From assembly GCF_014202755.1 (NCBI RefSeq), contig NZ_JACHHK010000003.1:275783-339782 (forward strand): a stretch of 64,000 nucleotides of DNA, in the 5' to 3' direction. The stretch's first letter is position 1, and every line of letters starts with the position of its first letter. This document shows, piece after piece, positions 36,156 to 44,559 of the stretch. Made by a program: the position numbers and the translations under genes. Below the pieces are notes generated by a model. The model made no database searches. It was not told the DNA's origin and worked only from the letters and a program-made list of their open reading frames with translations. This DNA is from Catenisphaera adipataccumulans. Lineage in GTDB: Bacteria; Bacillota_I; Bacilli_A; Erysipelotrichales; Erysipelotrichaceae.

Positions 36156-38183
36156 TTATTCTCCTTTTAAAATCTTATGAATTGTTTGATACATCGTTTC
36201 TTTATCTTTGCATCGTTCCAGGGCTGCAATATTGTCTTTCTTTGAAAAGACACGCAGAATATCGTTCATCACATGAATGTGCTTGATCTGGTCTTCCGCG
36301 CTCAGGCCTAAGATGATCCGTGCTTCCATGCCGTTTTCAAACGGTACCGGATGGCGGAACAGCGTGATTGCCACATCGACTTGTTTCACCCCATTGTCGA
36401 TGCCGGAGTGTGCCAATACCACTTCATTGGCAATGAACATCTGATGATGGTTTTCCTGCGCCTGTACTACCGATTCAATGTACTGCCGGGTGATCGCATC
36501 GTTCATCAGCAGCGGGCGCAGCGCGCGGCGCAGGGCATCTTTCCTGTTGCAAGGTTCGTCGACGATCTGCAGATGGGTCGGTGTCAGAAAATGCAGCAGG
36601 CCCAGACCGTAATCACGGATCGGCGGCTGGCTCATCTGACCGTTGGAGAAAGCCGTGCGCAGATCCTTCTCTAGATCCGGCATTTTCGCTTCATCCACAT
36701 ATCGGCTGACGATCTTTAAGATCGTATCCATCTGGATCTGCGTGCTTGGTTCCAGTTCCATGCACTTGCGCAGAATGCTGACCCGGTCTTGTTCCGACAA
36801 GATCGGATGCACCAGCAGAAAATCTTTCTCACCGGGCAGATCGACCGTAGAAATGACAACATCATAATTATGATCCGGCCGGTATTGATTCAAGGAAATA
36901 TTCTTGATCTCGGTCGCCTGCGGCACCATACTGCGGACTTCATTTTTCAGCATATTGCCGGCTCCGATGCCGTTGGGACAGATGATCAAGATCCGGTACG
37001 AATGTTTCGAGGACTCCAGCGGCGTCATGAAAGCGCCGAAATGAAGGGCAATGTACGCCACTTCTGTATCGTTGATCGTCATGCCCATTTCCGCTTCCAC
37101 ATTTTCCACCGCACGCTTGGTCAAATCAAACAATTCCCCATATTCCTTTTTGATCGTCTCCAACATCGGGTTGCCCCACTGCACGCCGTATCGGATCCGA
37201 TAGAGCGAAGATTTTAAATGCGTCGCGATCGCGTTGATCAACTCCTCTTTGTCGTCAAATTCCACACCGGAAAGGGTTTCAAACGATTTTACCATGCTGC
37301 GGGCATATTCATAGGCCTTGGATTCGTCCTGCTTCAGGACATGCAGCGGCACTACCTGCAGACGGGAGCCTAACAGGTGCAGTGAAATATAAATTGTTTC
37401 CTGATCGGATAACGACGGAAAATATTTTCGGACCAACTGATATTCTTTCGTGCTGATAATTTCTTTGCGGTCCATATCCGAGAAATCGATCACATCGCTG
37501 CGGTACTCGATCGTGGACAAAAACGTTGCTAAGCCCGGCAGAACACCGCTGACGTATTCACAGTCCAGCTCTTCTTCGATCTTCTTGAAATTCGAGAGCG
37601 CTCTTTGAATACGCTGGTTCTGACTTTCAGAAAAGATCAAGGTCGAGAAATATTTCCAGACCTGCGGATAATAATAGAAGAACATCGCCCGCTTGCGGAT
37701 CGGATCGCCGAAGATCCGATAACCAGTCTTGATCCGGTATTCCAATGTCAGCTGATTGGTTTCGACAACATCGGCCACCAGTTTCAAGTCTTTGACGATC
37801 GTATTCCGGCTGACATCGCACGTTTCCATAAAATCCTCAATATATAAATTCCGGCTGCGGATCACGATCATACATAAAATGATGCTCCGTCTTTCTTCCG
37901 GCGTATAGGAAACCTGTTTGTCGGCGCCGCGTTCAAACAGACTCTTGCGGATCATGGCTGCCTGATCCGCATGAATGGCAATGCCTTTGCCGCGTTTCTG
38001 TTCCAAGGCGGACAGCGAACGGGATCTCAGCCAGTCATCGATTTTATTGATGTCATAGTAAATGCTGCGCCGGCTGACATCCAACTGTTCAGATAAGTCG
38101 CCGATCTGCACATAACCATTCGCATTGACCAGGATCTTCAGGATTTCCTGACAGCGCCGGTCTAAATCAAATGTAATCGGCAT
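36156..38183 (-). CDS. PRD-domain transcriptional regulator with EIIB- and EIIA-like domains (MtlR/BglG type)
   Basis: A 675-residue PTS-controlled activator. In order: a winged HTH (about 1-65, ISRR-type helix near VSRRSIYYDINKI), a second HTH/Mga-like region, two PRDs (about 190-400), an EIIB-like domain with the Cys in ILIICPNGIGAGNML, and a C-terminal EIIA domain with the His in VLAHSGID. PTS enzymes phosphorylate such proteins and set their activity. It is divergent from the Ula-type operon, whose upstream inverted repeats may be its binding site. GGAGGG precedes the ATG. Confidence 0.9.
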   Translation of the reverse strand: MPITFDLDRRCQEILKILVNANGYVQIGDLSEQLDVSRRSIYYDINKIDDWLRSRSLSALEQKRGKGIAIHADQAAMIRKSLFERGADKQVSYTPEERRSIILCMIVIRSRNLYIEDFMETCDVSRNTIVKDLKLVADVVETNQLTLEYRIKTGYRIFGDPIRKRAMFFYYYPQVWKYFSTLIFSESQNQRIQRALSNFKKIEEELDCEYVSGVLPGLATFLSTIEYRSDVIDFSDMDRKEIISTKEYQLVRKYFPSLSDQETIYISLHLLGSRLQVVPLHVLKQDESKAYEYARSMVKSFETLSGVEFDDKEELINAIATHLKSSLYRIRYGVQWGNPMLETIKKEYGELFDLTKRAVENVEAEMGMTINDTEVAYIALHFGAFMTPLESSKHSYRILIICPNGIGAGNMLKNEVRSMVPQATEIKNISLNQYRPDHNYDVVISTVDLPGEKDFLLVHPILSEQDRVSILRKCMELEPSTQIQMDTILKIVSRYVDEAKMPDLEKDLRTAFSNGQMSQPPIRDYGLGLLHFLTPTHLQIVDEPCNRKDALRRALRPLLMNDAITRQYIESVVQAQENHHQMFIANEVVLAHSGIDNGVKQVDVAITLFRHPVPFENGMEARIILGLSAEDQIKHIHVMNDILRVFSKKDNIAALERCKDKETMYQTIHKILKGE

Positions 38184-38192
38184 ACGTCCCTC

Positions 38193-38822
38193 CTATTCCT
38201 GCATGATTTTTTTGATTTTTCGATAATACGGTGTTCCTTTTAAATTCTTGCGGGCCTGCTGCAGTACCTTGAGGCCTTCCTGCTTCCGGCCGGCGTTCAG
38301 CAGCTGCACCCCTTCCAGATACTGCAGGAGACCTTTTTTAGAGCCTGTCGTTTCTTCCTCCTGCAGCAGACGCTCAATATACTCAATGTCTTCGCTTTTC
38401 TTTTCGATCAATACGCGGTATAAGACTTGATCAAATTCAAATTCATCAACGTTCTTCGTTGATTTCAACGTATCGAGCAGTTCTTTGCACATCGGCTGAT
38501 CTTCGCGGTCAAGAAAATAATAGTATACCGCATCGGCAATGGCCGTCTTCTTTTTCGCTGAGACCGTGCTGTTCAGGATCTTATGCGTGTATTCCTTCAC
38601 TTCTGCTTTCCGGTCCAGACCTAGATACAGCCGGATCAGATTTTTATTTTGTTCGTATTCGCCGAACAATGTACGGTACCGGCGGGATTTCAAAGTTTTT
38701 TCGGCTTCATCGTATTGCTCCGCTTCCATCGCCTTGGTGAAATGGTTCCATGTAAAGGAACGCAGCGCAAAGGGAATGGCCGCAGCGATCAATACAACTA
38801 TGATCAGCAGTAAGACAATCAT
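38193..38822 (-). CDS. Membrane-anchored TPR-like protein of unknown function
   Basis: A 209-residue protein. The N-terminal hydrophobic segment (residues 2-20, VLLLIIVVLIAAAIPFAL) is a single membrane anchor. The remainder is helical, with repeating units such as EAEQYDEAEKTLKSRRY and LEGVQLLNAGRKQEGLKVL that resemble degenerate tetratricopeptide repeats. I do not recognise a named family. It is 9 nt upstream of the PRD regulator and the first gene of that operon. Link to sugar uptake is only positional. Confidence 0.65.
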   Translation of the reverse strand: MIVLLLIIVVLIAAAIPFALRSFTWNHFTKAMEAEQYDEAEKTLKSRRYRTLFGEYEQNKNLIRLYLGLDRKAEVKEYTHKILNSTVSAKKKTAIADAVYYYFLDREDQPMCKELLDTLKSTKNVDEFEFDQVLYRVLIEKKSEDIEYIERLLQEEETTGSKKGLLQYLEGVQLLNAGRKQEGLKVLQQARKNLKGTPYYRKIKKIMQE

Positions 38823-38890
38823 CGTTTTCCTCCTAACAATATTAAAATAGCATCTTTTGCCGACAGTCCGATACCAATTCCTTTCATTTT

Positions 38891-38932
38891 ATTGTGCAAT
38901 ATGTGAAACCAGGCATTGCACAATTGCACATT
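38891..38932. promoter_or_regulatory. Inverted-repeat operator of the divergent Ula-type PTS region
   Basis: ATTGTGCAAT (38891-38900) and ATTGCACAAT (38915-38924) are a perfect 10-bp inverted pair. A near copy, ATTGCACATT, overlaps at 38923-38932. They sit in the 181-bp gap between the divergent operons and are a likely binding site for the PRD regulator. Confidence 0.6.
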
Positions 38933-39003
38933 GAAGACGAAATCAATTGGTCTGGATTTGTATGTGCTTCCTTTGCATAATGAAAGTACGAAAGGAGATC
39001 GCT

Positions 39004-39453
39004 ATGATCGATACGATTTTAAAAGAGAAACATTGTGTGATCAAAGATTCCGTCCGTGACTGGAAAGAAGCCATTCACGTCGCTCTGGAGCCTTTGATCC
39101 AAGACGGATGCTGCACGGAAGAGTATGAAAAAGCCGTCTTCAAGAATACGGAGGAATACGGTGCTTACTACGTATTGACGGATGACATGGCTTTGATCCA
39201 TGCTTCCAATGAAGCCGGGGTCAATGACACCCAGCTGGCCGTGACTGTATTGAAAAAACCGGTGCACTTCACCGAGGACGGACCCGATGTACGGATCTTG
39301 ATCGCCCTTTGTGCCAAAGACAGCACTTCTCATATGGAGGGCATGATGGCCATTGCCAACATTTTTGGTGATGACGGCAATGTACAGCCGATCCTCGATG
39401 CGAAGTCCGGAAAAGAAATTTATGATGTGTTTCTCAACGCATCGGAATCATAG
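39004..39453 (+). CDS. PTS EIIA component, fructose/ascorbate type (paralogue 2)
   Basis: A 149-residue EIIA domain, His66 in MALIHASNE as the phosphorylation site. It is a close relative of the gene at 35013. The start at 39004 has AAAGGAGATCGCT before it; the frame continues upstream through the promoter. It is the first gene of the operon EIIA-EIIC-EIIB-EIIB and precedes the EIIC gene by 26 nt. Having two EIIA genes at one locus suggests either dosage or use with the two EIIB proteins. Confidence 0.88.
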   Translation: MIDTILKEKHCVIKDSVRDWKEAIHVALEPLIQDGCCTEEYEKAVFKNTEEYGAYYVLTDDMALIHASNEAGVNDTQLAVTVLKKPVHFTEDGPDVRILIALCAKDSTSHMEGMMAIANIFGDDGNVQPILDAKSGKEIYDVFLNASES

Positions 39454-39479
39454 CGAGTCCAGAGGAGGAGAAATAGTAT

Positions 39480-40904
39480 ATGAGTTTTATCATCAACATT
39501 TTGTCGACTCCGGCAATGCTGGTCGGTATCCTGGCCTGCATCGGTTTGATCCTGCAGAGAAAACCGGTCGAAGAAGTCGTCAAAGGAACGGTTAAATGTA
39601 TTGTCGGATTCCTGGTCCTGAGCGCCGGATCAAGTTTCCTGCAGTCCGGATCTCTGCTGGCATTTGGAGACGTGTTCAACTATGCATTCAATATGCAGGG
39701 TGTCGTACCAAACAACGAAGCCGTCGTTTCGCTGGCATTGAATGATTTCGGCCGTGACACGGCTTACATCATGGCCTTGGGCATGATCCTGAACATCGTA
39801 TTGGCTCGTTTCTCGAGATTGAAATACATCTTCCTGACCGGCCATCATACCTTGTACATGTCCTGCATGCTCGCCGTTATCCTGAGCGTCGGCGGACTGA
39901 AAGGCGGCGCACTTTGGATCGCCGGTGCGTGCTTGTTAGCGTTCATTTCGGCAGCCAGCCCGGCTTACTTGGAGCCGACCATGAAAAAAGTCGTTGAAAC
40001 CGATGAATTGGCATTGGGTCACTTCGGCGGTGCTGGTTATTGGTTCTCTGCACAGTGTGCAAAATTATTCAAAAACAGTGCGGATCAGTCGACCGAAGAC
40101 ATCAACTTCCCGCAGCGTCTGACATTCCTGCGTGATACGACGGTTTCCATCGGTCTGACCATGGTCGTCTTCTTCCTGATCGTTACTGGTATTGCGGTAT
40201 CGAAAGGAATCTTAGCTGCGGATCCGGATGTGATCCTGAAATCCTATCCGAACTTAGGCGGTTTATTGAACGTCGATGCCGAAACGCAGACGAACTGGGC
40301 TGTATGGGCCATTACTTGCGGTTTGAGTTTCTCCGGCGGTGTTTACATTATCTTAAGCGGTGTTCGTCTGATCGTCAGCGAGATCGTTCCGGCTTTCCGT
40401 GGTATCGCCGAAAAACTGGTTCCGGGTGCTGTACCGGCCATCGACTGCCCGGTCGTTTACCCGTATGCTCCGAATGCCGTATTGATCGGATTCTTGGTAT
40501 CCTTTGTCGGCGGTATCGTCGGTCTGTTCGTTCTGGTTCTGTGGAACCAAGCAATCAGTCCGGTCGCATTGATCCTGCCAGGTGTCGTTCCGCATTTCTT
40601 CTGCGGTGCAACGGCTGGTGTCTTCGGTAATGCCGAAGGCGGTATGAAAGGATGCATCTTCGGTGCGTTCATGCATGGTCTGCTGATCACATTCCTGCCG
40701 GCGATCTGTATGCCGGTCATGGGTGCTCTGAACGTTGCGAACTGTACGTTCTCGGATGCCGACTTCTCCTGGATGGGCATCGTATTCGGAAACCTCGCAC
40801 AGGTTGTGACCGGAAATGGATTATTGATCATTTGTCTGCTAGTATTCTTCGCACCAATCGTATACAATTATGTTGCACCAAAGCCGAAAAAAGCGGCTGA
40901 ATAA
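39480..40904 (+). CDS. PTS ascorbate-type EIIC component (UlaA/SgaT family)
   Basis: A 474-residue membrane permease with about eleven hydrophobic segments. It carries the UlaA family patterns QRKPVEEVVKGTVK near residue 23, LTGHHTLYMSCMLAVIL, and GATAGVFGNAEGGMKGCIFG. UlaA transports ascorbate, but many Firmicute relatives serve other, mostly unknown sugars. Without an ascorbate-6-phosphate lactonase nearby, the transketolase and DeoC neighbours argue for a pentose-like substrate. Confidence 0.92.
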   Translation: MSFIINILSTPAMLVGILACIGLILQRKPVEEVVKGTVKCIVGFLVLSAGSSFLQSGSLLAFGDVFNYAFNMQGVVPNNEAVVSLALNDFGRDTAYIMALGMILNIVLARFSRLKYIFLTGHHTLYMSCMLAVILSVGGLKGGALWIAGACLLAFISAASPAYLEPTMKKVVETDELALGHFGGAGYWFSAQCAKLFKNSADQSTEDINFPQRLTFLRDTTVSIGLTMVVFFLIVTGIAVSKGILAADPDVILKSYPNLGGLLNVDAETQTNWAVWAITCGLSFSGGVYIILSGVRLIVSEIVPAFRGIAEKLVPGAVPAIDCPVVYPYAPNAVLIGFLVSFVGGIVGLFVLVLWNQAISPVALILPGVVPHFFCGATAGVFGNAEGGMKGCIFGAFMHGLLITFLPAICMPVMGALNVANCTFSDADFSWMGIVFGNLAQVVTGNGLLIICLLVFFAPIVYNYVAPKPKKAAE

Positions 40905-40925
40905 TCAGAAAAGAGGGACATTCAA

Positions 40926-41231
40926 ATGGCAACAATTAAAAAAATCATGTGCTGCTGCGGTTCCGGGCTGGGAAGCTCGATGATGGTTCAGATGAACATT
41001 GAAAAAGCTTTGAAGAATCTGGGAATCGAAGGCGTCACAGCGGAACATACTTCACTTTCTGAAGTCACTCCTAAGAGTGCCGACTTGTTCGTTGTCGGAA
41101 AAGATATTGCTCCGCAGTTGGCTTCCTATCCGCGCGTTGTTGTTCTGGACAAGATCATGTCCATGAAAGAGCTGACCGCCAAATTAGAGCAGGCTTTTGC
41201 CAAGACGGAAGACGAATTCCATATTCAATAA
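40926..41231 (+). CDS. PTS ascorbate-type EIIB component (copy 1)
   Basis: A 101-residue EIIB. The phospho-accepting Cys is the last of three consecutive Cys in MCCCGSGLGSSMMVQMN, corresponding to CGNGQGSS in UlaB. The two additional Cys are unusual. It is encoded 21 nt after EIIC and so should pair with it. The second EIIB gene follows within 46 nt. Confidence 0.9.
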   Translation: MATIKKIMCCCGSGLGSSMMVQMNIEKALKNLGIEGVTAEHTSLSEVTPKSADLFVVGKDIAPQLASYPRVVVLDKIMSMKELTAKLEQAFAKTEDEFHIQ

Positions 41232-41276
41232 TCAGTCAGCAGGTCCGACCGGCCTGCTTTCTGTGCATTGTGCATT

Positions 41277-41594
41277 ATGAAAGAAATTCATACAATTGTC
41301 TGCTGCTGCAGTTCCGGTCTAGGAAGCTCGATGATGGTACAGATGAATGTCGAGCGGGTCCTGCAGACTTTGCAGCGGACCGACATTCAAGTCGTTCACT
41401 TATCGCTTTCAGATGTCGGAATTTGGTCAGCGCAGCGAAATTCTGTTTTGTTTGTGGTCGGTACGGATATTGCTCCGGCATTGTCGCAAGTACCGAAAAT
41501 GGTGGTCATGAAAGAGCTCATCAACTACGATGAGCTCGAAGACAAACTGAGCCGTGCGCTTAGTTGTGAAAAAGATTCCTTTCGAATCGAATAA
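41277..41594 (+). CDS. PTS ascorbate-type EIIB component (copy 2)
   Basis: A 105-residue paralogue of the previous gene, with VCCCSSGLGSSMMVQMN as phosphocysteine loop and the same FVVG-DIAP pattern. The ATG at 41277 lacks a clear ribosome site; a TTG at 41268 is in frame and also poorly placed, so expression may be low or may depend on coupling. The terminator at 41593-41616 ends the PTS transcript. Two EIIB genes may give two specificities or form a heteromer. Confidence 0.85.
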   Translation: MKEIHTIVCCCSSGLGSSMMVQMNVERVLQTLQRTDIQVVHLSLSDVGIWSAQRNSVLFVVGTDIAPALSQVPKMVVMKELINYDELEDKLSRALSCEKDSFRIE

Positions 41595-41616
41595 GGCCTT
41601 TGATAAGGCCTTTTTT
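41593..41616 (+). terminator. Terminator of the Ula-type PTS operon
   Basis: AAGGCCTT-TGAT-AAGGCCTT is followed by TTTTT. It ends the PTS transcript before the transketolase genes. Confidence 0.8.
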
Positions 41617-41696
41617 TGCGCAGAAAGTTGAATTGTCCTGGTCTGGTTTTACATCCTTTTTCTGCAAATAATATAGGTAAGAAAAAGGAGATCAAT

Positions 41697-42554
41697 ATGG
41701 AACAGGAAACAAACAAACAACTGCATGTTCTGGCTGCCAAGATCCGGCGGGATATCCTTGCCATGCTTCTGCACCGCGGCTACGGACATTTGGGCGGCTC
41801 ACTTTCTTTGGTTGAATACATGAGCGTCCTTTATGGAAAACAACTGCACTATGATCCGAAAGATCCGCAGAAAGAAGACCGGGACCGGGTCGTCTTATCA
41901 AAAGGTCATGCCGGTCCGGTATGGTATTCGGCATTAGCCGAGTCCGGTTTCTTTGACCGCGATGTGCTCTATACATTAAATGACGGCGGTACGATCCTGC
42001 CTTCTCACCCGGATCGTCTCAAGACCCCCGGTGTTGATATGACCACAGGCTCACTGGGGCAGGGCACAAGTTCTGCGGCCGGCATTGCGATGGGTCTGAA
42101 GATGAGATGCTCCGATCGGTACACCTATTTGATCGTCGGCGACGGCGAACTGAACGAAGGCCAGTGCTGGGAAGCCTTCCAATTCATCGCCAACTACAAG
42201 CTCGACCACTGTATCGTAGCCATAGATGACAATAAACGTCAGCTGGACGGTTATACAAAAGACATCATGTACCCATTTTCTTATGCCGACAAAATGAAAG
42301 CTTTCGGCTTCAACGTCATCGTGGTCAAAGGCGATGACATGGAAGCCATCGATGCGGCCATCGACCAGGCAAAAGCGACCGTCGGACAGCCGACCTGCCT
42401 CGTGCTGGATACGGTCAAAGGACAGGGCGTGCCGTACTTTGAAGAAATGAGATCCAATCATTCCGTCAAATTCAATAACGATGCCAATATCAACGCAGCC
42501 AAAGAAGCGATCGCCCAATTGGATGCCTATATCGCAAAGGAGGAATCGAAATGA
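41697..42554 (+). CDS. Transketolase, N-terminal (TPP-binding) subunit
   Basis: A 285-residue protein equal to the N-terminal third of transketolase. The TPP/Mg2+ motif is GDGELNEGQCWEA, ending in the Asp-Asn pair of IDDNKRQLDG; substrate-site His residues are in KGHAGPVWY and SHPDR. Transketolase moves two-carbon units between sugar phosphates. In split form it needs the next gene, with which it overlaps by 4 nt. The start at 41697 follows AAAAAGGAGATCAAT. Its position after a Ula-type PTS suggests processing of the imported sugar. Confidence 0.93.
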   Translation: MEQETNKQLHVLAAKIRRDILAMLLHRGYGHLGGSLSLVEYMSVLYGKQLHYDPKDPQKEDRDRVVLSKGHAGPVWYSALAESGFFDRDVLYTLNDGGTILPSHPDRLKTPGVDMTTGSLGQGTSSAAGIAMGLKMRCSDRYTYLIVGDGELNEGQCWEAFQFIANYKLDHCIVAIDDNKRQLDGYTKDIMYPFSYADKMKAFGFNVIVVKGDDMEAIDAAIDQAKATVGQPTCLVLDTVKGQGVPYFEEMRSNHSVKFNNDANINAAKEAIAQLDAYIAKEESK

Positions 42555-43513
42555 CCTATACCTTAACTGAAGACCGCACAAAAAAAGGCAGCGAACTGCG
42601 CACGGTCATCATGACTGCCATTCAGGATATGATGGAAACCAATGAAAATATCGTGATGCTTGAAGCGGATCTCGGCGGTGCCAGTAAATCGACCATCGTC
42701 CAGGAATCGCATCCAGACCGCTATATCCAGTGCGGTATTTCAGAAGCGAACATGGTCGGGGTGGCTGCCGGCTTATCGACGGTCGGTTTCATTCCCTACC
42801 TGCATACCTTTGCGCCGTTTTTTACCCGCCGCGCCCTCGATCAGATTTATCTGTCCGGTGCCTATGCGCACAATACATTAAACATCTACGGCTCGGATCC
42901 GGGCTTTACGGTAGCGGCCAACGGCGGCACCCATACTTCCTTCGGTGATGCGGCTTGCATGCGCGAGATCCCGGATGTCGTGATCGTCGATCCGTGCGAT
43001 GCCGTTCAGATGGACTGGTGTGTCCGTCAGTTTGCCACGATGAAAGGCGTCCATTATTTCCGCGGCAACCGCAAAGCTGTACGCAATGTCTACGAACCAG
43101 GCTCGACATTTGAATTGGGCAAGGCCAACGTTCTACGTCCGGGCAGCGATGTGCTGATCGTTGCGATGGGACAGCTGGTCAGCGAAGCCTTAGATGCAGC
43201 TGAGCAGCTGGACAAAGAAGGAATTTCTGCAGAAGTCGTGGATATGTTCACGCTGAAACCATTCGATGCGGAATGTATCCTGCGTGAAAGTGCCGGTAAA
43301 AAAGCGGTCGTCACATTTGAGAATCATTCGATCTACGGCGGATTGGGTTCCGCCGCGGCAGAAGTCATGGCTCAGCACAACGTCGGTATTCCGCTGAAGA
43401 TCCACGGCGTCAACGACTGCTTCGGACAGGTCGGTACGGCGGATTATCTGCAGAAGGTCTTCGGCCTGCGGGCAGAGGATCTCATGAATAGTGTCCGTGA
43501 GGTATTAAAATAG
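42551..43513 (+). CDS. Transketolase, C-terminal (pyrimidine-binding) subunit
   Basis: A 320-residue partner with the pyrimidine-binding and C-terminal domains. The conserved Glu that activates TPP is in CGISEANMVGVAAG. The later segments YGSDPGFTVAANGGTHTSFGD and ENHSIYGGLGSA are typical. It needs the N-terminal subunit for activity and is translationally coupled to it. Split transketolases are common in PTS-linked loci of Firmicutes. Confidence 0.93.
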   Translation: MTYTLTEDRTKKGSELRTVIMTAIQDMMETNENIVMLEADLGGASKSTIVQESHPDRYIQCGISEANMVGVAAGLSTVGFIPYLHTFAPFFTRRALDQIYLSGAYAHNTLNIYGSDPGFTVAANGGTHTSFGDAACMREIPDVVIVDPCDAVQMDWCVRQFATMKGVHYFRGNRKAVRNVYEPGSTFELGKANVLRPGSDVLIVAMGQLVSEALDAAEQLDKEGISAEVVDMFTLKPFDAECILRESAGKKAVVTFENHSIYGGLGSAAAEVMAQHNVGIPLKIHGVNDCFGQVGTADYLQKVFGLRAEDLMNSVREVLK

Positions 43514-43524
43514 TCTTCTCTCTT

Positions 43525-43545
43525 TGACCGCTCCGGCGGTCTTTT
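43525..43545 (+). terminator. Terminator of the transketolase pair
   Basis: GACCGC-TCCG-GCGGTC is followed by TTTTT. Confidence 0.85.
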
Positions 43546-43550
43546 TGCAT

Positions 43551-43576
43551 AAAAAAATGCGTGATCTTCACGCATC
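43551..43576 (-). terminator. Terminator of the small membrane-protein gene
   Basis: On the minus strand ATGCGTGA-AGA-TCACGCAT is followed by seven T residues. Confidence 0.85.
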
Positions 43577-43582
43577 TGTTCA

Positions 43583-43804
43583 TTAAAAGAACATTCCCAA
43601 CGCATCGCCGAACAGCAGACCGACCAAGATCCCGGTCGTATAGCTTTCGAAATAATTGTATTTAGCGCCAAAGTAGCCGGCAATGACGCCAAGCACACAG
43701 CCGACGACAATATGCGATACTTTCTTCTTTTTCGCATTCGACAATAAAATAAAAGAGATACCGATCAAGATCCACGGCAGCGCTCCGATCCAAAAGTCTT
43801 TCAT
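43583..43804 (-). CDS. Small membrane protein of unknown function
   Basis: A 73-residue protein with three short hydrophobic stretches (about residues 5-22, 30-46 and 56-72) separated by a KKKKK loop and a KYNYFESYT segment. Unknown family. It has a clean GGAGG ribosome site and its own terminator, so it is a real, single-gene transcript lying between transketolase and a HAD phosphatase. Confidence 0.6.
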   Translation of the reverse strand: MKDFWIGALPWILIGISFILLSNAKKKKVSHIVVGCVLGVIAGYFGAKYNYFESYTTGILVGLLFGDALGMFF

Positions 43805-43861
43805 AGATTTCCTCCGATATGAGCATTATACACTTTTCCGGACAAAATCAAAATATGAGTG

Positions 43862-43870
43862 TGGTATACT
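43862..43870 (+). promoter_or_regulatory. Leaderless-type extended -10 of the HAD phosphatase gene
   Basis: TGGTATACT is followed by TTTGCC and then ATG. No Shine-Dalgarno is present. Confidence 0.55.
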
Positions 43871-43876
43871 TTTGCC

Positions 43877-44536
43877 ATGAACTCAATTATATTTTTTGAT
43901 CTGGACGGTACATTGACAGAATCCGGTCTCGGCATCACCCGCTGTGTGCAGTATGCCTTGGAAAAACTCGGCCGGCCGGAGCCTAGTTTAGAGAAGCTGC
44001 GCGTTTTTATCGGACCGCCGCTGATCGACATGTTCCAAAAATACGCCCATTTGAATGAAGCCGATGCCAAGCGCGGTGTACACTATTACCGCGAGCGCTA
44101 CAACACCATCGGCATCTTTGAAAATCAACTTTATCCGGGGATCCGGGAACTGCTTCAGGCACTGGATGAGGCCGGCTGTATATTGGCGATCACATCAGCA
44201 AAACCCGAACCCTATGTCCGGCAGATTGCCGATTATTTTACGATCACACCATATTTCGATGAAATCGTAGGCAGTACGATGCAGGAAACCCGCACCAAGA
44301 AACCGGAAGTGATCGTCGAAGCGATGCGCCGTCTGCATCTGTCCGATCCGGAAGCTGTCACAATGGTCGGTGACCGGGCCGATGATATCCAGGGAGCCAA
44401 GACGGTCGGGACCCGATCGGTCGGCGTATTATATGGTTACGGCACACCAGCTGAGCTTCATGAAGCGGACGCTCTGGTGATGACCCCTGCCGATTTAAAG
44501 CAATTCCTGCTTGAAAAGAATCTGAAAGACGACTAA
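43877..44536 (+). CDS. HAD phosphatase, phosphoglycolate-phosphatase-like
   Basis: A 219-residue HAD-IA enzyme. Motif I is FFDLDGTLTESG, motif II is the Ser in ITSAKPEP, motif III Lys is in TRTKKPEVI and motif IV is MVGDRADDIQGA. Relatives act on phosphoglycolate, pyrophosphate or 5'-nucleotides; the substrate is not known. The start is the ATG at 43877, 6 nt after an extended -10 and without Shine-Dalgarno, so the transcript is probably leaderless. The MATE gene follows 23 nt later. Confidence 0.88.
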   Translation: MNSIIFFDLDGTLTESGLGITRCVQYALEKLGRPEPSLEKLRVFIGPPLIDMFQKYAHLNEADAKRGVHYYRERYNTIGIFENQLYPGIRELLQALDEAGCILAITSAKPEPYVRQIADYFTITPYFDEIVGSTMQETRTKKPEVIVEAMRRLHLSDPEAVTMVGDRADDIQGAKTVGTRSVGVLYGYGTPAELHEADALVMTPADLKQFLLEKNLKDD

Positions 44537-44559
44537 TATGGAATCCGCAAAGGAGTCCT

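Noticed and set aside
38962..38977. Sigma-54 (-24/-12) promoter before the Ula-type operon
   Set aside because: TTGCA is present, but the GG of the -24 element is not at the right distance, and the regulator lacks a sigma-54 activation domain.
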